A stretch of 64,000 nt of DNA from Hyunsoonleella aquatilis (GCF_014270105.1 NZ_JACNMF010000002.1:434001-498000); one strand, 5' to 3'; counted from the stretch's first letter, positions 53,932-63,629 are shown. Program-made: numbers and translations. The notes: generated by a model not told the origin, from the sequence alone.

Positions 53932-54438
53932 ATGGCCGACGAAATCATAAATCGCGTAGCGAATAGCAAATTAATCACAATTGACCTCGAGGATTACTAT
54001 CCGCAGGGCAGGCGTGTTTTGTTTGATATCAAAGATTGGCTCTTCGAGGGATTTGTACTTCGGGAAAAAGACTTCAGGCAACAAGCTTCGGAACACGATT
54101 GGGGCCAATATCAAGACCAATATGTGGCGCTGACCTGCAGTACGGATGCCATCATTCCAGGTTGGGCATTCATGTTGTTGAGCATTTATCTGGAACCTTT
54201 TGCCAAGAAGACCATCATTGGCGATTTAGAACAACTGGAAACTTCAATCTTTCAGGATATTATCAACCATATTGATATTTCAAAATATGAGGGCAAACCC
54301 ATTATTGTAAAAGGTTGTTCCAATAAACCCGTGCCTCAAAATGCCTATATCATGTTGACGAATAAACTAAAACCCGTGGCCAAATCCATTATGTATGGCG
54401 AGGCCTGTTCCTCCGTACCACTTTTCAAAAAGAAATAA
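53932..54438 (+). CDS. DUF2480 family protein
   Basis: The 168-residue cytoplasmic protein matches DUF2480 (opening NRVANSKLITIDLEDYYP and DWLFEGFVLREKDFR). It has three Cys that might bind a metal or cluster (ALTCSTDA, VKGCSNKPV, GEACSSVP). Its place at the end of the suf cluster suggests a role in Fe-S biology (inference). Confidence 0.82.
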   Translation: MADEIINRVANSKLITIDLEDYYPQGRRVLFDIKDWLFEGFVLREKDFRQQASEHDWGQYQDQYVALTCSTDAIIPGWAFMLLSIYLEPFAKKTIIGDLEQLETSIFQDIINHIDISKYEGKPIIVKGCSNKPVPQNAYIMLTNKLKPVAKSIMYGEACSSVPLFKKK

Positions 54439-54548
54439 TTTTTTAAGTGACTTATTGCCTTTGGAGGTGTCAAACTAAAAGTTTAACAAACCAAATTACA
54501 CAGCGTTCAATTCAATCGAATTAACTTAACATTTGTTAAAAATTAATC

Positions 54549-54556
54549 TATATTTG
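54549..54556 (+). promoter_or_regulatory. Candidate -7 box for the DUF3078 gene
   Basis: TATATTTG matches TAnnTTTG, about 20 nt before the gene; no -33 box at the right spacing was seen. Confidence 0.45.
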
Positions 54557-54577
54557 CCCACATTTTAAAAATTGAAA

Positions 54578-55522
54578 ATGATGAAAAAACTATTATTTTT
54601 TGCCTTTTTATGTCTTAGCATTTCAATCGTTAATGCACAAACGAAAGAAGAATTAGAAAAACGAAAAGCTGAAAAACAAGCTGAAGCCGACAAGTTTCAA
54701 GCGGAGGCTAATGCTATTCAAGCACAAATAGATGCACTGCCGGGCTGGAGAACTGGAGCTTTCGGGGTCATTGGCGGTAGCTTGTCCAACTTCAATAACT
54801 GGTACGCCCAAGGTGCACCAAATAACTCCTCGGGTAGTATTGGCGTTACGGTCAACGGTTTTGCCAACCTCATTCAAGAGAAATTCTTTTGGAGAAATGC
54901 CCTAACTACAAATTTAAACTGGACAAAATTAGACAATAAAGACAACCCCAATGATAGTGATGATTTTGAACCCACTACGGATGTCTTCAACATTTCATCC
55001 TTATACGGTAGAAATATTGCCAAAAATTTCGCAGTTTCAGGATTGATGGAATACAGAACTACTATTCTAAACAATTTTAATGATCCCGGATATTTAGACG
55101 TTGGTGTTGGTGGTACTTGGACGCCTGCAGAAAACTTGGTAGTTGTAATTCACCCTTTGAACTACAACTTTGTATTTGCTGAAAACGACGCGGTATTTGA
55201 ATCGTCTTTAGGTGCAAAAATTGTGGCCGATTATACCAGACAAATTGGAGCTATTGCCTTCAAGACGAATTTATCCGCCTTCCAAAGTTATAAATCTGGG
55301 GATTTATCCAACTGGACATGGACCAACTCATTCAGCTATACCCTTTGGAAAATGATTGGTATTGGTTTTGATTTCGGGCTGAGGAGCAACAAGCAGGAAG
55401 CTTTAAATTATGCTTTAGCGCAAATAGACCCAATGAACCCTCCAGCAACTACACCTGATTTTGATAATATCGATAACGATTTACAAACATATTACACGAT
55501 TGGTGTTAGTTATAAATTTTAA
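54578..55522 (+). CDS. DUF3078 family outer-membrane protein
   Basis: The 314-residue protein has a signal peptide (ending IVNAQ), a short coiled coil rich in Lys/Glu/Ala (22-50) and a beta-barrel domain (LPGWRTGAFGVIGGSLSNFNNW at the start, YTIGVSYKF at the end). The family is restricted to Bacteroidota and its role is unknown. TTG at 54572 is upstream and in frame; ATG 54578 or the adjacent ATG at 54581 is preferred. A terminator follows. Confidence 0.88.
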   Translation: MMKKLLFFAFLCLSISIVNAQTKEELEKRKAEKQAEADKFQAEANAIQAQIDALPGWRTGAFGVIGGSLSNFNNWYAQGAPNNSSGSIGVTVNGFANLIQEKFFWRNALTTNLNWTKLDNKDNPNDSDDFEPTTDVFNISSLYGRNIAKNFAVSGLMEYRTTILNNFNDPGYLDVGVGGTWTPAENLVVVIHPLNYNFVFAENDAVFESSLGAKIVADYTRQIGAIAFKTNLSAFQSYKSGDLSNWTWTNSFSYTLWKMIGIGFDFGLRSNKQEALNYALAQIDPMNPPATTPDFDNIDNDLQTYYTIGVSYKF

Positions 55523-55541
55523 AAATATTCAATGAATAAAT

Positions 55542-55572
55542 AAAAAAGCGCATTCTTAGATGCGCTTTTTTT
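55542..55572. terminator. Bidirectional terminator between DUF3078 gene and hflX
   Basis: AAAAAGCGCAT (55543-55553) and ATGCGCTTTTT (55560-55570) form an 11-bp stem with a 6-nt loop and T runs on each strand. Confidence 0.88.
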
Positions 55573-55586
55573 GGCTTATTTCTTTC

Positions 55587-56804
55587 CTACTTCATGTCCT
55601 CATAGTTGTAGTCAGGATACAAGAAATGATTATAAGGAAAACGGGTCACGTGAATCTCCCGAACCTCATCATAAACGCGCTTTTTAAAATCTTCTAAGTT
55701 ACTCTTATTAATGGCAGAAATGAATAGGGCGTTATTACCAATTTTACCCATCCATGTTTTCTTCCACTCTTCTAGGGTGTAATGCTTTTTCGTTTTTTCA
55801 GTTTCAAGATCGTCTTCTTCTATAGGCTCGGGTTCATAAGCATCAATCTTGTTGAAAACCATAATTGTAGGTTTGTTGCTACTATCTATTTCACCTAAAA
55901 TCTTATTGACGGATGCGATATGCTCCTCAAAATTTGGATGAGAAATGTCCACCACATGCAATAACAAATCAGCTTCGCGAACCTCATCCAAAGTACTTTT
56001 AAAGCTTTCCACCAATTGCGTAGGCAACTTTCGGATAAATCCAACGGTGTCACTTAATAAAAACGGCATGTTTTGAATTACCACTTTTCTAACAGTAGTA
56101 TCAAGCGTAGCAAACAATTTATTTTCGGCAAACACTTCACTTTTGCTAATGGTGTTCATTAATGTGGATTTCCCAACATTGGTATATCCTACCAAAGCCA
56201 CGCGCACCATTTTCCCCCGGTTACCACGTTGCACTGCCATTTGTTTATCAATGGTTTTGATACGCTCCTTTAGCAAGGCAATTTTATCGCGAACAATACG
56301 CCTATCTGTTTCAATTTCCGTTTCACCAGGTCCGCGCATCCCAATTCCACCGCGTTGACGTTCCAAGTGTGTCCACATCCCTCGTAATCGTGGCAACAGA
56401 TATTCATATTGTGCCAATTCCACTTGGGTTCGGGCATAACTGGTCTGGGCCCGTTGTGCAAATATGTCCAAAATCAAATTTGTTCTATCCAATACTTTAC
56501 AGCCTAAAATCTTACTGATATTACGCTCTTGTGTGGCCGATAGCTCGTCATCAAAAATAACTGTACTAACGTCATTATCCTTAACATATTTGGCCACATC
56601 CTCCATTTTTCCGGAACCAATAAAGGTCTTAGGGTTTGGGATTTCCATTTTCTGGGTAAACCTAGCCACGGCCCGACCACCAGCGGTGTAGGTTAAAAAT
56701 TCCAGTTCATCCAAATACTCCTTCAGCTTTTCCTCATCTTGATCTTTGGTTATAATGCCCACCAAAACCGTTTTTTCTAAGCCAATCTCTTTCTTTTCAA
56801 TCAT
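55587..56804 (-). CDS. hflX: Ribosome-associated GTPase HflX
   Basis: The 405-residue GTPase rescues stalled or hibernating ribosomes. It has the HflX N-terminal domain (about 1-185, with SATQERNISKILGC and GMRGPGETEIETDRR) and the G domain with G1 GYTNVGKST, G3 DTVGF and G4 NKID. The ATG at 56804 is four bases from a -7 box (TAACTTTG, 56816-56809 minus strand), so the mRNA would be leaderless or nearly so. It is divergent from the nuclease gene 50 bp away. Confidence 0.96.
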   Translation of the reverse strand: MIEKKEIGLEKTVLVGIITKDQDEEKLKEYLDELEFLTYTAGGRAVARFTQKMEIPNPKTFIGSGKMEDVAKYVKDNDVSTVIFDDELSATQERNISKILGCKVLDRTNLILDIFAQRAQTSYARTQVELAQYEYLLPRLRGMWTHLERQRGGIGMRGPGETEIETDRRIVRDKIALLKERIKTIDKQMAVQRGNRGKMVRVALVGYTNVGKSTLMNTISKSEVFAENKLFATLDTTVRKVVIQNMPFLLSDTVGFIRKLPTQLVESFKSTLDEVREADLLLHVVDISHPNFEEHIASVNKILGEIDSSNKPTIMVFNKIDAYEPEPIEEDDLETEKTKKHYTLEEWKKTWMGKIGNNALFISAINKSNLEDFKKRVYDEVREIHVTRFPYNHFLYPDYNYEDMK

Positions 56805-56808
56805 GGTA

Positions 56809-56850
56809 CAAAGTTACATAATTGGAATGACTGTTATTTTCCTATTTTTG
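56809..56850. promoter_or_regulatory. Compact divergent promoter pair (hflX / EEP nuclease)
   Basis: For hflX (minus): TAACTTTG at 56816-56809, four bases from the ATG. For the EEP gene (plus): TTG (56822-56824), 18 nt, TATTTTTG (56843-56850), four bases from its ATG. Both transcripts would be leaderless or nearly so. Confidence 0.55.
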
Positions 56851-56854
56851 ATGT

Positions 56855-57823
56855 ATGACAGATGATTTTGAAGACATTCCTGTGCGACACGATATGCAGG
56901 CCGTCGCATTTTACAATATTGAAAACTTGTTCGATTTAAGGGACAGTCGCTACACCAACGACAATGATTTTTTGCCCGAATCTGTTAAGCGATGGACACC
57001 GAAACGCTATAAAAACAAACTACGGAAAATTGGCTATGCCATTTCCAATATTGGTAGACAGGAAACCGGAAAACCTCCGGCAATAGTTGGACTGGCAGAA
57101 GTTGAAAATGCAAAGGTTTTGGAAGACCTTATCGATTCCAAACATTTGGATGACTATGATTATGACTATGTGCATTTTGATTCTTTAGATGAGCGAGGCA
57201 TTGATGTTGCTATGATTTACGATACCAATGTTTTTAAAGTGATGCATACCGACACCTTCAAGGTGGAACTGATGACCTCTGAAGGCTTTCCAGATTATAC
57301 GCGAGATATTTTGTTGGTTGTGGGAGAATTGGATGGTGAAACAATTCATTTTATAGTGAACCATTGGTCGTCCAGACGGGAAGGACAGGCCGAAACGGAA
57401 TACAAACGTTTGGCGTCTTCCGAAAAAGTAAGTGAGGTGATTTCAGCTATAAAAAAAGAAAATGAAGAGGCTAAAATCATGCTTTTAGGCGATTTTAATG
57501 ACACGCCACAAAACGACAGTTTAAAACAATTAGTGGAAACCCATAGCTTGTTTAACCCTTTTGAAACCCTGCGTTCCTATACCCGAGGTACAGTAAAACA
57601 CCAACGCCAATGGTATGTTTTTGATCAAGTTTTAATCTCAACCAACTTTTTTAAAAGTTCTAAGGATAAATTCGAATTCTTTAAGGCCAATATTTTTGAT
57701 GCCGACTTTTTAAAATTATTTAATGGGCCATTTAAAGGCGCACCTTTTAGAACTTATGTTGGCAAAAAGTATAAAGGTGGGTATAGTGACCATTTTCCGG
57801 TTTATGCAATTTTGAAACGTTAG
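56855..57823 (+). CDS. Endonuclease/exonuclease/phosphatase (EEP) family enzyme, cytoplasmic version
   Basis: The 322-residue protein has EEP motifs in order: FYNIENLFD, GLAEVEN, ERGIDVAMIYD, VNHWSSRR, LGDFNDTP and the final YSDHFPVY. These supply Mg2+ and catalytic Asp/His residues for phosphodiester cleavage. There is no signal peptide. A secreted paralogue lies at 62254, with shared FYNxENLFD, RGIDVA, VNHWxSRR and SDHFPVY. Its substrate is unknown; DNA or RNA is plausible given the neighbours. Confidence 0.88.
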   Translation: MTDDFEDIPVRHDMQAVAFYNIENLFDLRDSRYTNDNDFLPESVKRWTPKRYKNKLRKIGYAISNIGRQETGKPPAIVGLAEVENAKVLEDLIDSKHLDDYDYDYVHFDSLDERGIDVAMIYDTNVFKVMHTDTFKVELMTSEGFPDYTRDILLVVGELDGETIHFIVNHWSSRREGQAETEYKRLASSEKVSEVISAIKKENEEAKIMLLGDFNDTPQNDSLKQLVETHSLFNPFETLRSYTRGTVKHQRQWYVFDQVLISTNFFKSSKDKFEFFKANIFDADFLKLFNGPFKGAPFRTYVGKKYKGGYSDHFPVYAILKR

Positions 57824-57824
57824 T

Positions 57825-59252
57825 TTACTCCACAAAATCCACACTAACATCATCCAACTCATAAACCCCATCAAAGGAATCCTGTCCGCCACCGGTGTAC
57901 TTAAAAGCTATATGAATCGTTCCTGAAAGGCAGGACAAATCTACATTTCCTGAGGGTAACCATTCTACAAAAGGATCGGTGTCCTTCACTATGTATGCAT
58001 CACTTAAAATCTGCCAAGTGGCCGAGGCTACGCCGGCTTCAGTACCATCCCAATCATCCGCAAAATACACTTCCATATAACTGCTATCGGCACGACTGCT
58101 GGAGGTTTTAAAATTTAATGTTTCCCCATCTTGGGCATCCAAATCAATGGCGGGCGTGATGAGCCAACCTATATTGCTAATATCTCCCGAACTGGCCGAT
58201 TGAAATCTACAGGAACGTCCCAAAGACGCATTCGTCGCCGTGGAAGACCAGGCTTCCCAGGCTTCCGAGCCTGCTTCAATATAATTCGTCCAGCCATTCC
58301 CTTCAATCGGGCGATTATTACGTTGGGATTCAAAATCCTCAAAAAACAGATTGCCCGTTCCAAGTGTTGACGCTAAACCACAGGTAAATTCCATTGGGTC
58401 GCAACGCGTAGCACTTTCAAAATTAATATCGGATGACTTGTTCGGAATCATTACACTAAAATCATCCCTAAAATCGCGACTGTAAATCCCTACCATACTG
58501 CCTTGGCCTTGAGGCACCAAAACCGATTTAAAATCGGCAAACGTACTGGTCTGCATCAAAATTTGAATTCCAGAATCGCAACTTTCCATCAAACGGAAGC
58601 CATCAAATTCATCAAAGGATTCGCTGGCAAAGGTCGCTCCCAATTCAAAACGGTTCAGTTGCATATTGTTCAACTGAATCAGGGTGTTTTCATCAGCATC
58701 GGTCAAATTTTGCAAGTCCGTAATTTTAGGCTGTATTTCGGCAATTGTATTCGTGCGCAATACAATATCCCGATATTCTGAGGGCTGGATTTGCTCAACG
58801 GTTACGGCATCGCCCCTTCCAATAGTAACCACCCCATTGCTCTCACCAACTGTTAAACCTTCCAATTTCACTATCACTTTTTGGCCAAATTGATAGGTAT
58901 CCGACAGGCTACTTTGATTGATATCAATTTTTAGCCCCAGCCTCGGGTCGCTATCGGGGCTGCTATCATCGGTTTTATTTTGGATAATCAGTTCTTCAAA
59001 AAAGTTCCCCGCTTTATCCGAAGACACCACGTAACCCTCGATATAAATGTCCTCTTCAATTTTTGCTGTTGGATTTCCTCCATTAACCGCCTGCTCATAC
59101 AACGATTTAATTGCCTTAAACGTGGTAAGTTTTTCAGTTGGGATTATGGGGTCCTCAATAGAAATATCAGGGACGCCAAAATCGTCGTCCTGAACGCAGG
59201 ACAACGCCAGCAGAATAAGTGGCACAATCCAAATGTTATTAATTTCTTTCAT
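57825..59252 (-). CDS. DUF5689-domain lipoprotein
   Basis: The 475-residue protein has a lipobox (LALSC, Cys19), a DUF5689 domain (about 40-270, with IEGYVVSSDKAGNFFEELIIQ and GQKVIVKLEGLTVG; OB-fold-like) and a C-terminal choice-of-anchor J-type domain (about 310-475). DUF5689 proteins often neighbour TonB receptors and EEP nucleases in Bacteroidota. It is convergent with the first EEP gene and lies 54 bp downstream of the TonB receptor gene, likely in one operon. Confidence 0.87.
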   Translation of the reverse strand: MKEINNIWIVPLILLALSCVQDDDFGVPDISIEDPIIPTEKLTTFKAIKSLYEQAVNGGNPTAKIEEDIYIEGYVVSSDKAGNFFEELIIQNKTDDSSPDSDPRLGLKIDINQSSLSDTYQFGQKVIVKLEGLTVGESNGVVTIGRGDAVTVEQIQPSEYRDIVLRTNTIAEIQPKITDLQNLTDADENTLIQLNNMQLNRFELGATFASESFDEFDGFRLMESCDSGIQILMQTSTFADFKSVLVPQGQGSMVGIYSRDFRDDFSVMIPNKSSDINFESATRCDPMEFTCGLASTLGTGNLFFEDFESQRNNRPIEGNGWTNYIEAGSEAWEAWSSTATNASLGRSCRFQSASSGDISNIGWLITPAIDLDAQDGETLNFKTSSSRADSSYMEVYFADDWDGTEAGVASATWQILSDAYIVKDTDPFVEWLPSGNVDLSCLSGTIHIAFKYTGGGQDSFDGVYELDDVSVDFVE

Positions 59253-59262
59253 AATAAGATAT

Positions 59263-59302
59263 TTTAAGATCCTGAAACAAGTTCAGGATGACAATTCAGG
59301 GA
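59263..59302. repeat. Dispersed-type hairpin TCCTGAAACAAGTTCAGGA
   Basis: TCCTGAA (59269-59275) and TTCAGGA (59281-59287) form a stem with a 5-nt loop. It lies between the TonB receptor and the DUF5689 gene. This motif is common in Flavobacteriia spacers as far as I recall; it could also attenuate read-through. Confidence 0.55.
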
Positions 59303-59306
59303 ATTG

Positions 59307-62120
59307 TCAAAACCTATAATTCAAATTCAAAAAATACGTCGTTCCACGGCCGTACCAATATTTTGGGCCAAAGACCGGGGTATCTAAAGCTTTGTCCTCT
59401 CGCAATTCCCTAAAATTGGCATTCCGTCCCGCCTCAAAACCTCCAGTTTTAAAGACCTCATCCAGTAAATTGTTTACGCTGGCAAAGAGGCTTATATATT
59501 TACTCCCTTTGCCGACTTTCCAAGACTTTCCTCCAATCAAATTTACTACCATATAATCGTCAAAACGCTCCTGTTTTAATAATTCCCTTGCCAAATCTTC
59601 ATCATAATCGTTAAACACATTACCGTCAAAATCCGTTGTAAAATTGGAGGAGCGGTTTAAGGGACTGATGTCAATATAGGTGTGTGTAAAAAAATTGGCT
59701 GTTGCTCCAAACCACCAATAATCCGGATCTCGATACTCAAAACCAACGGAATACGCCCGATGGGGTCCAGATGCTATTTTGTAATTTTTTAAATTGGACT
59801 GCCCGAAATCCCGAAACCCGTCCACAAACCCAGCCGCAATCGATTCATCATCCGCTTCGGTTGTCAAATACAGATTTGGGTTATTAGCATAAGTGAATTG
59901 ACCCAAAGAGGCCACACCTTTTAATTTTATGGTGGACGTTATTTGGGCTTCGATACCCAATTCCCCACCGATATGTTGCTTGTCTATACCCTGTAAAATT
60001 TCCTGCACGAAGGCTACATTATCTCCACCAACGCCTTCAACAAAAAAGAAGGAAATCTCATTGGCATCCTGAATCTTGGTATAATAGCCCGTCAACTTTG
60101 CTTTTACTATGGGCGAGCGGAATATATAACTCGCATCCGCGGACTGTATTTTTTCTTCCGTAATATTGGGTACAACATTATGATTTTCCCGCGAATTAGA
60201 GAAGGTGTTTCTTAGCGATGGTGCCCGGCTTACATAGCCCCCATTCAAATTCAATAAATGTTTCCCTGAAATTTTATAAGTTGCGCCACCCTTAGCCCCA
60301 AAGCCTGTGAAATTTAGTTTTTCGCCTTTCCCTAAGGAATTGTCCGGAAACGCACCATTTTGATAAAGGCCTTCGCGTTGATACTGAGTACTGGTCACAC
60401 TTCCTGAAAAGAAAACATCCAACTTGTTGTAACGGAACTGTACTTGGGCAAAGCCATTGATTACATTGGCAAACAAATTGAAATTGTATTTAAATCTATC
60501 ACCCTCGCCAACCAAGCGATTCGGGTTTTGTAAATCGTTTTGGGCTTCGTTGGTATCTTCGGCAAACTGATCTACATCCAAATAGGTGGATGCTCCGAGT
60601 AAATCTAAAACCTCAGCAAAATTTTCAGATTTAAGAGTCTGAACACTCACACCTGCATTCAAAATTAAATGATCATTCACTTCAGAATTTAAAATAGAAT
60701 TAAAAGTGAATTGCGTATCGTCCACACGGTCTTCATAGAGAGCGTACACTGCATTGCCTCCCCTTTCCGAGTTGCCAACATTCGCTATATACAGTTCGTT
60801 CCATTTGATTTGTCCGTTGTCTTGGAATTCTACAAGACTCTTATATGCATTCGCATCCGCTTCATCACCAGAATACCTAAAAAGCGCATAACTCGGTAGT
60901 TTTTGATAATAGGTGGGACTTGGGTTTGCACCACCCCCGATTGGAACACCATTGTCCAAATCGGTACCATTATTATCCAATCGGCTATTCCCCAGCTTTC
61001 CAAACTGATAGGCCAAATTGGTATTCAATTTTGTTTTGGAAGAGAGATTCCAATAATGGTTCAACATGACAATGGGCTCTTCCACTTCTTTAATACGAGA
61101 GTTGCGTTTTTTGCCATCTTGCCATCCCCAATATTCGTTATACCGAATACCTTTCAAATCGAAAACCTCCTGTGTATTTGGCGAAGATTTCCCTCTACGG
61201 TTGGGCGCATAAATTCCCGTAAAATTTAGGCTATGCTTGTCGTTCAATTTTTTTTCCACAGAAAGAAATATGGAGTTGGCGTCATACAATGTAGCATCTT
61301 GATACCCCTCATTGCCCCATCTCCGTGCCAAAGAAACAGTGTATGCCCAATTGTTTTTTAATAGTCCCGAAGCGTAAGTAGCCATCAATCGATTGGTATA
61401 ACTCCGGTTTGAAGACGAATAGGTCAATCGTCCACCTTGCCTTGCTTCGGAAGCTCTGACATTGATATTTGTGGTTCCTAAAATGCCTCCAAAATTATAA
61501 TCCGATGGTGCCAAACCTGTCGTAAGTTCCTGATTTCTCATCACATCGTTTAATCCCCCCCAATTGCTCCACTGAGGCCTGCCGTTGTATAATTTATTCA
61601 TTGGGATGCCATTAATGAGTACCGTTCCATGTTCGGAGTCCAATCCTCTCAGCCTGAAAAAAGACTGACTAAATTCGAAAGCGGCCGTGCGTTGAAAGAC
61701 ATCTAAAGAAGAAGATAAAAGGCCTGTAATATTATCAGCTCCACTGGCATCATTATCCAGTTCGTCATCGGAAAGGGTAATGGTAAACAGGTCCTGGCTT
61801 TGGGTGAGGTCGCGCTCTAAAGTCATATCGCTTATATCGATAGTTTTGCCTTCATCAATAATGATTGGAAACCGTTTTGAAACATAACCCGTTTTGGAAA
61901 TCTTTAGAATTTGCTCCCCGAAAGGGACATTCACATTAAAGACGAATTCACCTTGGACATCAGTTAAAGTTACCAATTCCGTGCCTTCCAATTCCACCGT
62001 CACATTCAAAATCGGCTGAAACGATACCGCATCCTTTACGCTTCCTTTTACAATAGTCTGCTGGCAAATGCCTTTGATAGAAAATAATCCGAATAAAAGT
62101 ATGAGGGCAAATTTATTCAT
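59307..62120 (-). CDS. TonB-dependent receptor with carboxypeptidase-regulatory-like domain (SusC-like)
   Basis: The 937-residue outer-membrane receptor imports large substrates using TonB energy. From ATG 62120 it has a signal peptide (MNKFALILLFGLFSIKGICQ), a CarboxypepD_reg-like domain (about 22-105), a plug domain (about 125-235, with RLRGLDSEHGTVLINGIPMN) and a beta-barrel ending in an aromatic residue (YFLNLNYRF). The longer frame from 62177 is rejected. It is upstream of a DUF5689 lipoprotein and divergent from an EEP nuclease. Substrate is unknown; nucleic-acid pieces fit the context (inference). Confidence 0.93.
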   Translation of the reverse strand: MNKFALILLFGLFSIKGICQQTIVKGSVKDAVSFQPILNVTVELEGTELVTLTDVQGEFVFNVNVPFGEQILKISKTGYVSKRFPIIIDEGKTIDISDMTLERDLTQSQDLFTITLSDDELDNDASGADNITGLLSSSLDVFQRTAAFEFSQSFFRLRGLDSEHGTVLINGIPMNKLYNGRPQWSNWGGLNDVMRNQELTTGLAPSDYNFGGILGTTNINVRASEARQGGRLTYSSSNRSYTNRLMATYASGLLKNNWAYTVSLARRWGNEGYQDATLYDANSIFLSVEKKLNDKHSLNFTGIYAPNRRGKSSPNTQEVFDLKGIRYNEYWGWQDGKKRNSRIKEVEEPIVMLNHYWNLSSKTKLNTNLAYQFGKLGNSRLDNNGTDLDNGVPIGGGANPSPTYYQKLPSYALFRYSGDEADANAYKSLVEFQDNGQIKWNELYIANVGNSERGGNAVYALYEDRVDDTQFTFNSILNSEVNDHLILNAGVSVQTLKSENFAEVLDLLGASTYLDVDQFAEDTNEAQNDLQNPNRLVGEGDRFKYNFNLFANVINGFAQVQFRYNKLDVFFSGSVTSTQYQREGLYQNGAFPDNSLGKGEKLNFTGFGAKGGATYKISGKHLLNLNGGYVSRAPSLRNTFSNSRENHNVVPNITEEKIQSADASYIFRSPIVKAKLTGYYTKIQDANEISFFFVEGVGGDNVAFVQEILQGIDKQHIGGELGIEAQITSTIKLKGVASLGQFTYANNPNLYLTTEADDESIAAGFVDGFRDFGQSNLKNYKIASGPHRAYSVGFEYRDPDYWWFGATANFFTHTYIDISPLNRSSNFTTDFDGNVFNDYDEDLARELLKQERFDDYMVVNLIGGKSWKVGKGSKYISLFASVNNLLDEVFKTGGFEAGRNANFRELREDKALDTPVFGPKYWYGRGTTYFLNLNYRF

Positions 62121-62253
62121 AGATACTATATAGGACACACAAAGTACGTAAAAGTAACCGAATGAAGGATAAAACACAATATTTCGTATAAACGTTTAAC
62201 TTTGGCTTGGGTTTTGTATTGTTGCAAACGTGAACGTTTCTATATTCCATCAA

Positions 62254-63303
62254 ATGAAATTTTCGAGACTGGCTTTTATCCTACTTTTTTTAATTGGAAT
62301 TGGCAATTCCAATGCCCAAGACAAGAGGTTTAAAATCCATACCGTTGGTTTTTACAATCTTGAAAATCTTTTCGATACGATTAACGATCCGTTGAAGTTT
62401 GATGAGTACAGCCCTATCATGGAACTGAAAACTGATCGTAACCAAGCCTATCATCAAAAGGTGAAAAACATGGCACGGGTAATTGCCGATATTGGGAAGG
62501 ATGTGACCCAAAACTCGCCGGCCATTTTAGGCATTTGTGAAGTTGAAAACCGATCGGTTATTGACGACCTTATAAACGATTCTATATTAATTGATAAAAA
62601 TTACGGCATTGTTCATAAAGATTCACCGGATGCCAGAGGGATTGATGTAGCACTTTTATACCAGAAACAGCTTTTTACGCCAATACATTACAACACCTAT
62701 AAACTTCGCATTTTTGATGACCAAAACCGAAAGGAATTGACTACCCGCGATCAATTGGTGGTGAGTGGTGAGTTGGAAGGTGATCTCATCCACATCATTG
62801 TAAACCATTGGCCTTCCAGACGTGGAGGTGAAGTGCGTAGCAATCCCAAACGCGTTGCCGCCGCAAAATTGAACAAGCGTATTGTAGATTCCTTACAGGT
62901 TATAGACCCCTACGCCAAAATTGTCGTTATGGGTGATTTGAATGACAACCCAAATAACGAAAGTTTAAAATCAGTTTTAAAAACACAACGAAAACGCAAA
63001 AAAGTCGGTTTTAAAGGCCTGTACAATCCTTTTGAAAACTTTTATCGCGATGGGTTGGGTACTACCGCCTATCGTGACAATTGGAGCCTTTTTGATCAAA
63101 TTATTCTATCCAAACCCCTACTTGAAAAAAAGTATTCGTCTTTTCGATTCTACAAAGCAGGTATTTTTAACAAAAGCTACTTAATCACATCAAACGGAAG
63201 ATATGAAGGTTACCCTTTTAGAAGTTGGAACTACAGCGGCTTTAGTAATGGTTTTAGCGACCATTTTCCGGTATATGTGTATTTGATTAAGGAGGTGCAA
63301 TAA
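62254..63303 (+). CDS. Secreted endonuclease/exonuclease/phosphatase (EEP) family enzyme
   Basis: The 349-residue protein has a signal peptide (MKFSRLAFILLFLIGIGNSNAQ) and the EEP motifs FYNLENLFDT, ICEVENR, ARGIDVALLY, VNHWPSRR, MGDLNDNP and the final FSDHFPVY. It is the exported paralogue of the gene at 56855. A GTG at 62230 is in frame but the ATG at 62254 is preferred. It is divergent from the TonB receptor gene, with about 130 bp between starts. Confidence 0.9.
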   Translation: MKFSRLAFILLFLIGIGNSNAQDKRFKIHTVGFYNLENLFDTINDPLKFDEYSPIMELKTDRNQAYHQKVKNMARVIADIGKDVTQNSPAILGICEVENRSVIDDLINDSILIDKNYGIVHKDSPDARGIDVALLYQKQLFTPIHYNTYKLRIFDDQNRKELTTRDQLVVSGELEGDLIHIIVNHWPSRRGGEVRSNPKRVAAAKLNKRIVDSLQVIDPYAKIVVMGDLNDNPNNESLKSVLKTQRKRKKVGFKGLYNPFENFYRDGLGTTAYRDNWSLFDQIILSKPLLEKKYSSFRFYKAGIFNKSYLITSNGRYEGYPFRSWNYSGFSNGFSDHFPVYVYLIKEVQ

Positions 63304-63401
63304 AGAAGACTTATCTAGTTTTTAGAAACAGCAATGTTCAAAATAGAAAAAAGCGTTGCGTAAGACCCCAACTCCTCTTTCTTTCAATTCTTTATTAAAA
63401 A

Positions 63402-63531
63402 TTGAAATTCATTCTCCTCTTTTTGTAAAGAGGAGAGCTAAATACGATGATGCATTTCGAAATCTTTAAAATTCTATATAAATTTTGTCTAATATCTGCT
63501 CCTCCATTTTCAAAAGGGAGGAAAATTTCAA
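63402..63531. repeat. Nested inverted repeats in a 326-bp gap (63304-63629)
   Basis: CTCCTCTTT (63414-63422) with AAAGAGGAG (63427-63435) and CCTCC (63501-63505) with GGAGG (63517-63521) form hairpins; outer TTGAAATT (63402-63409) pairs with AATTTCAA (63524-63531). It resembles a degenerate version of the twin hairpins after sufS. The rest of the gap, to 63629, holds nothing else I recognise. Confidence 0.6.
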
Positions 63532-63629
63532 TGCCATCGAAATTAGGAGGGCTTACATAAAACTATTTTGAAGAGTTGTGTTTCGAAAACCTCACAAGTC
63601 AAACTAAAAAACTTTATAACTCGCCCCGT

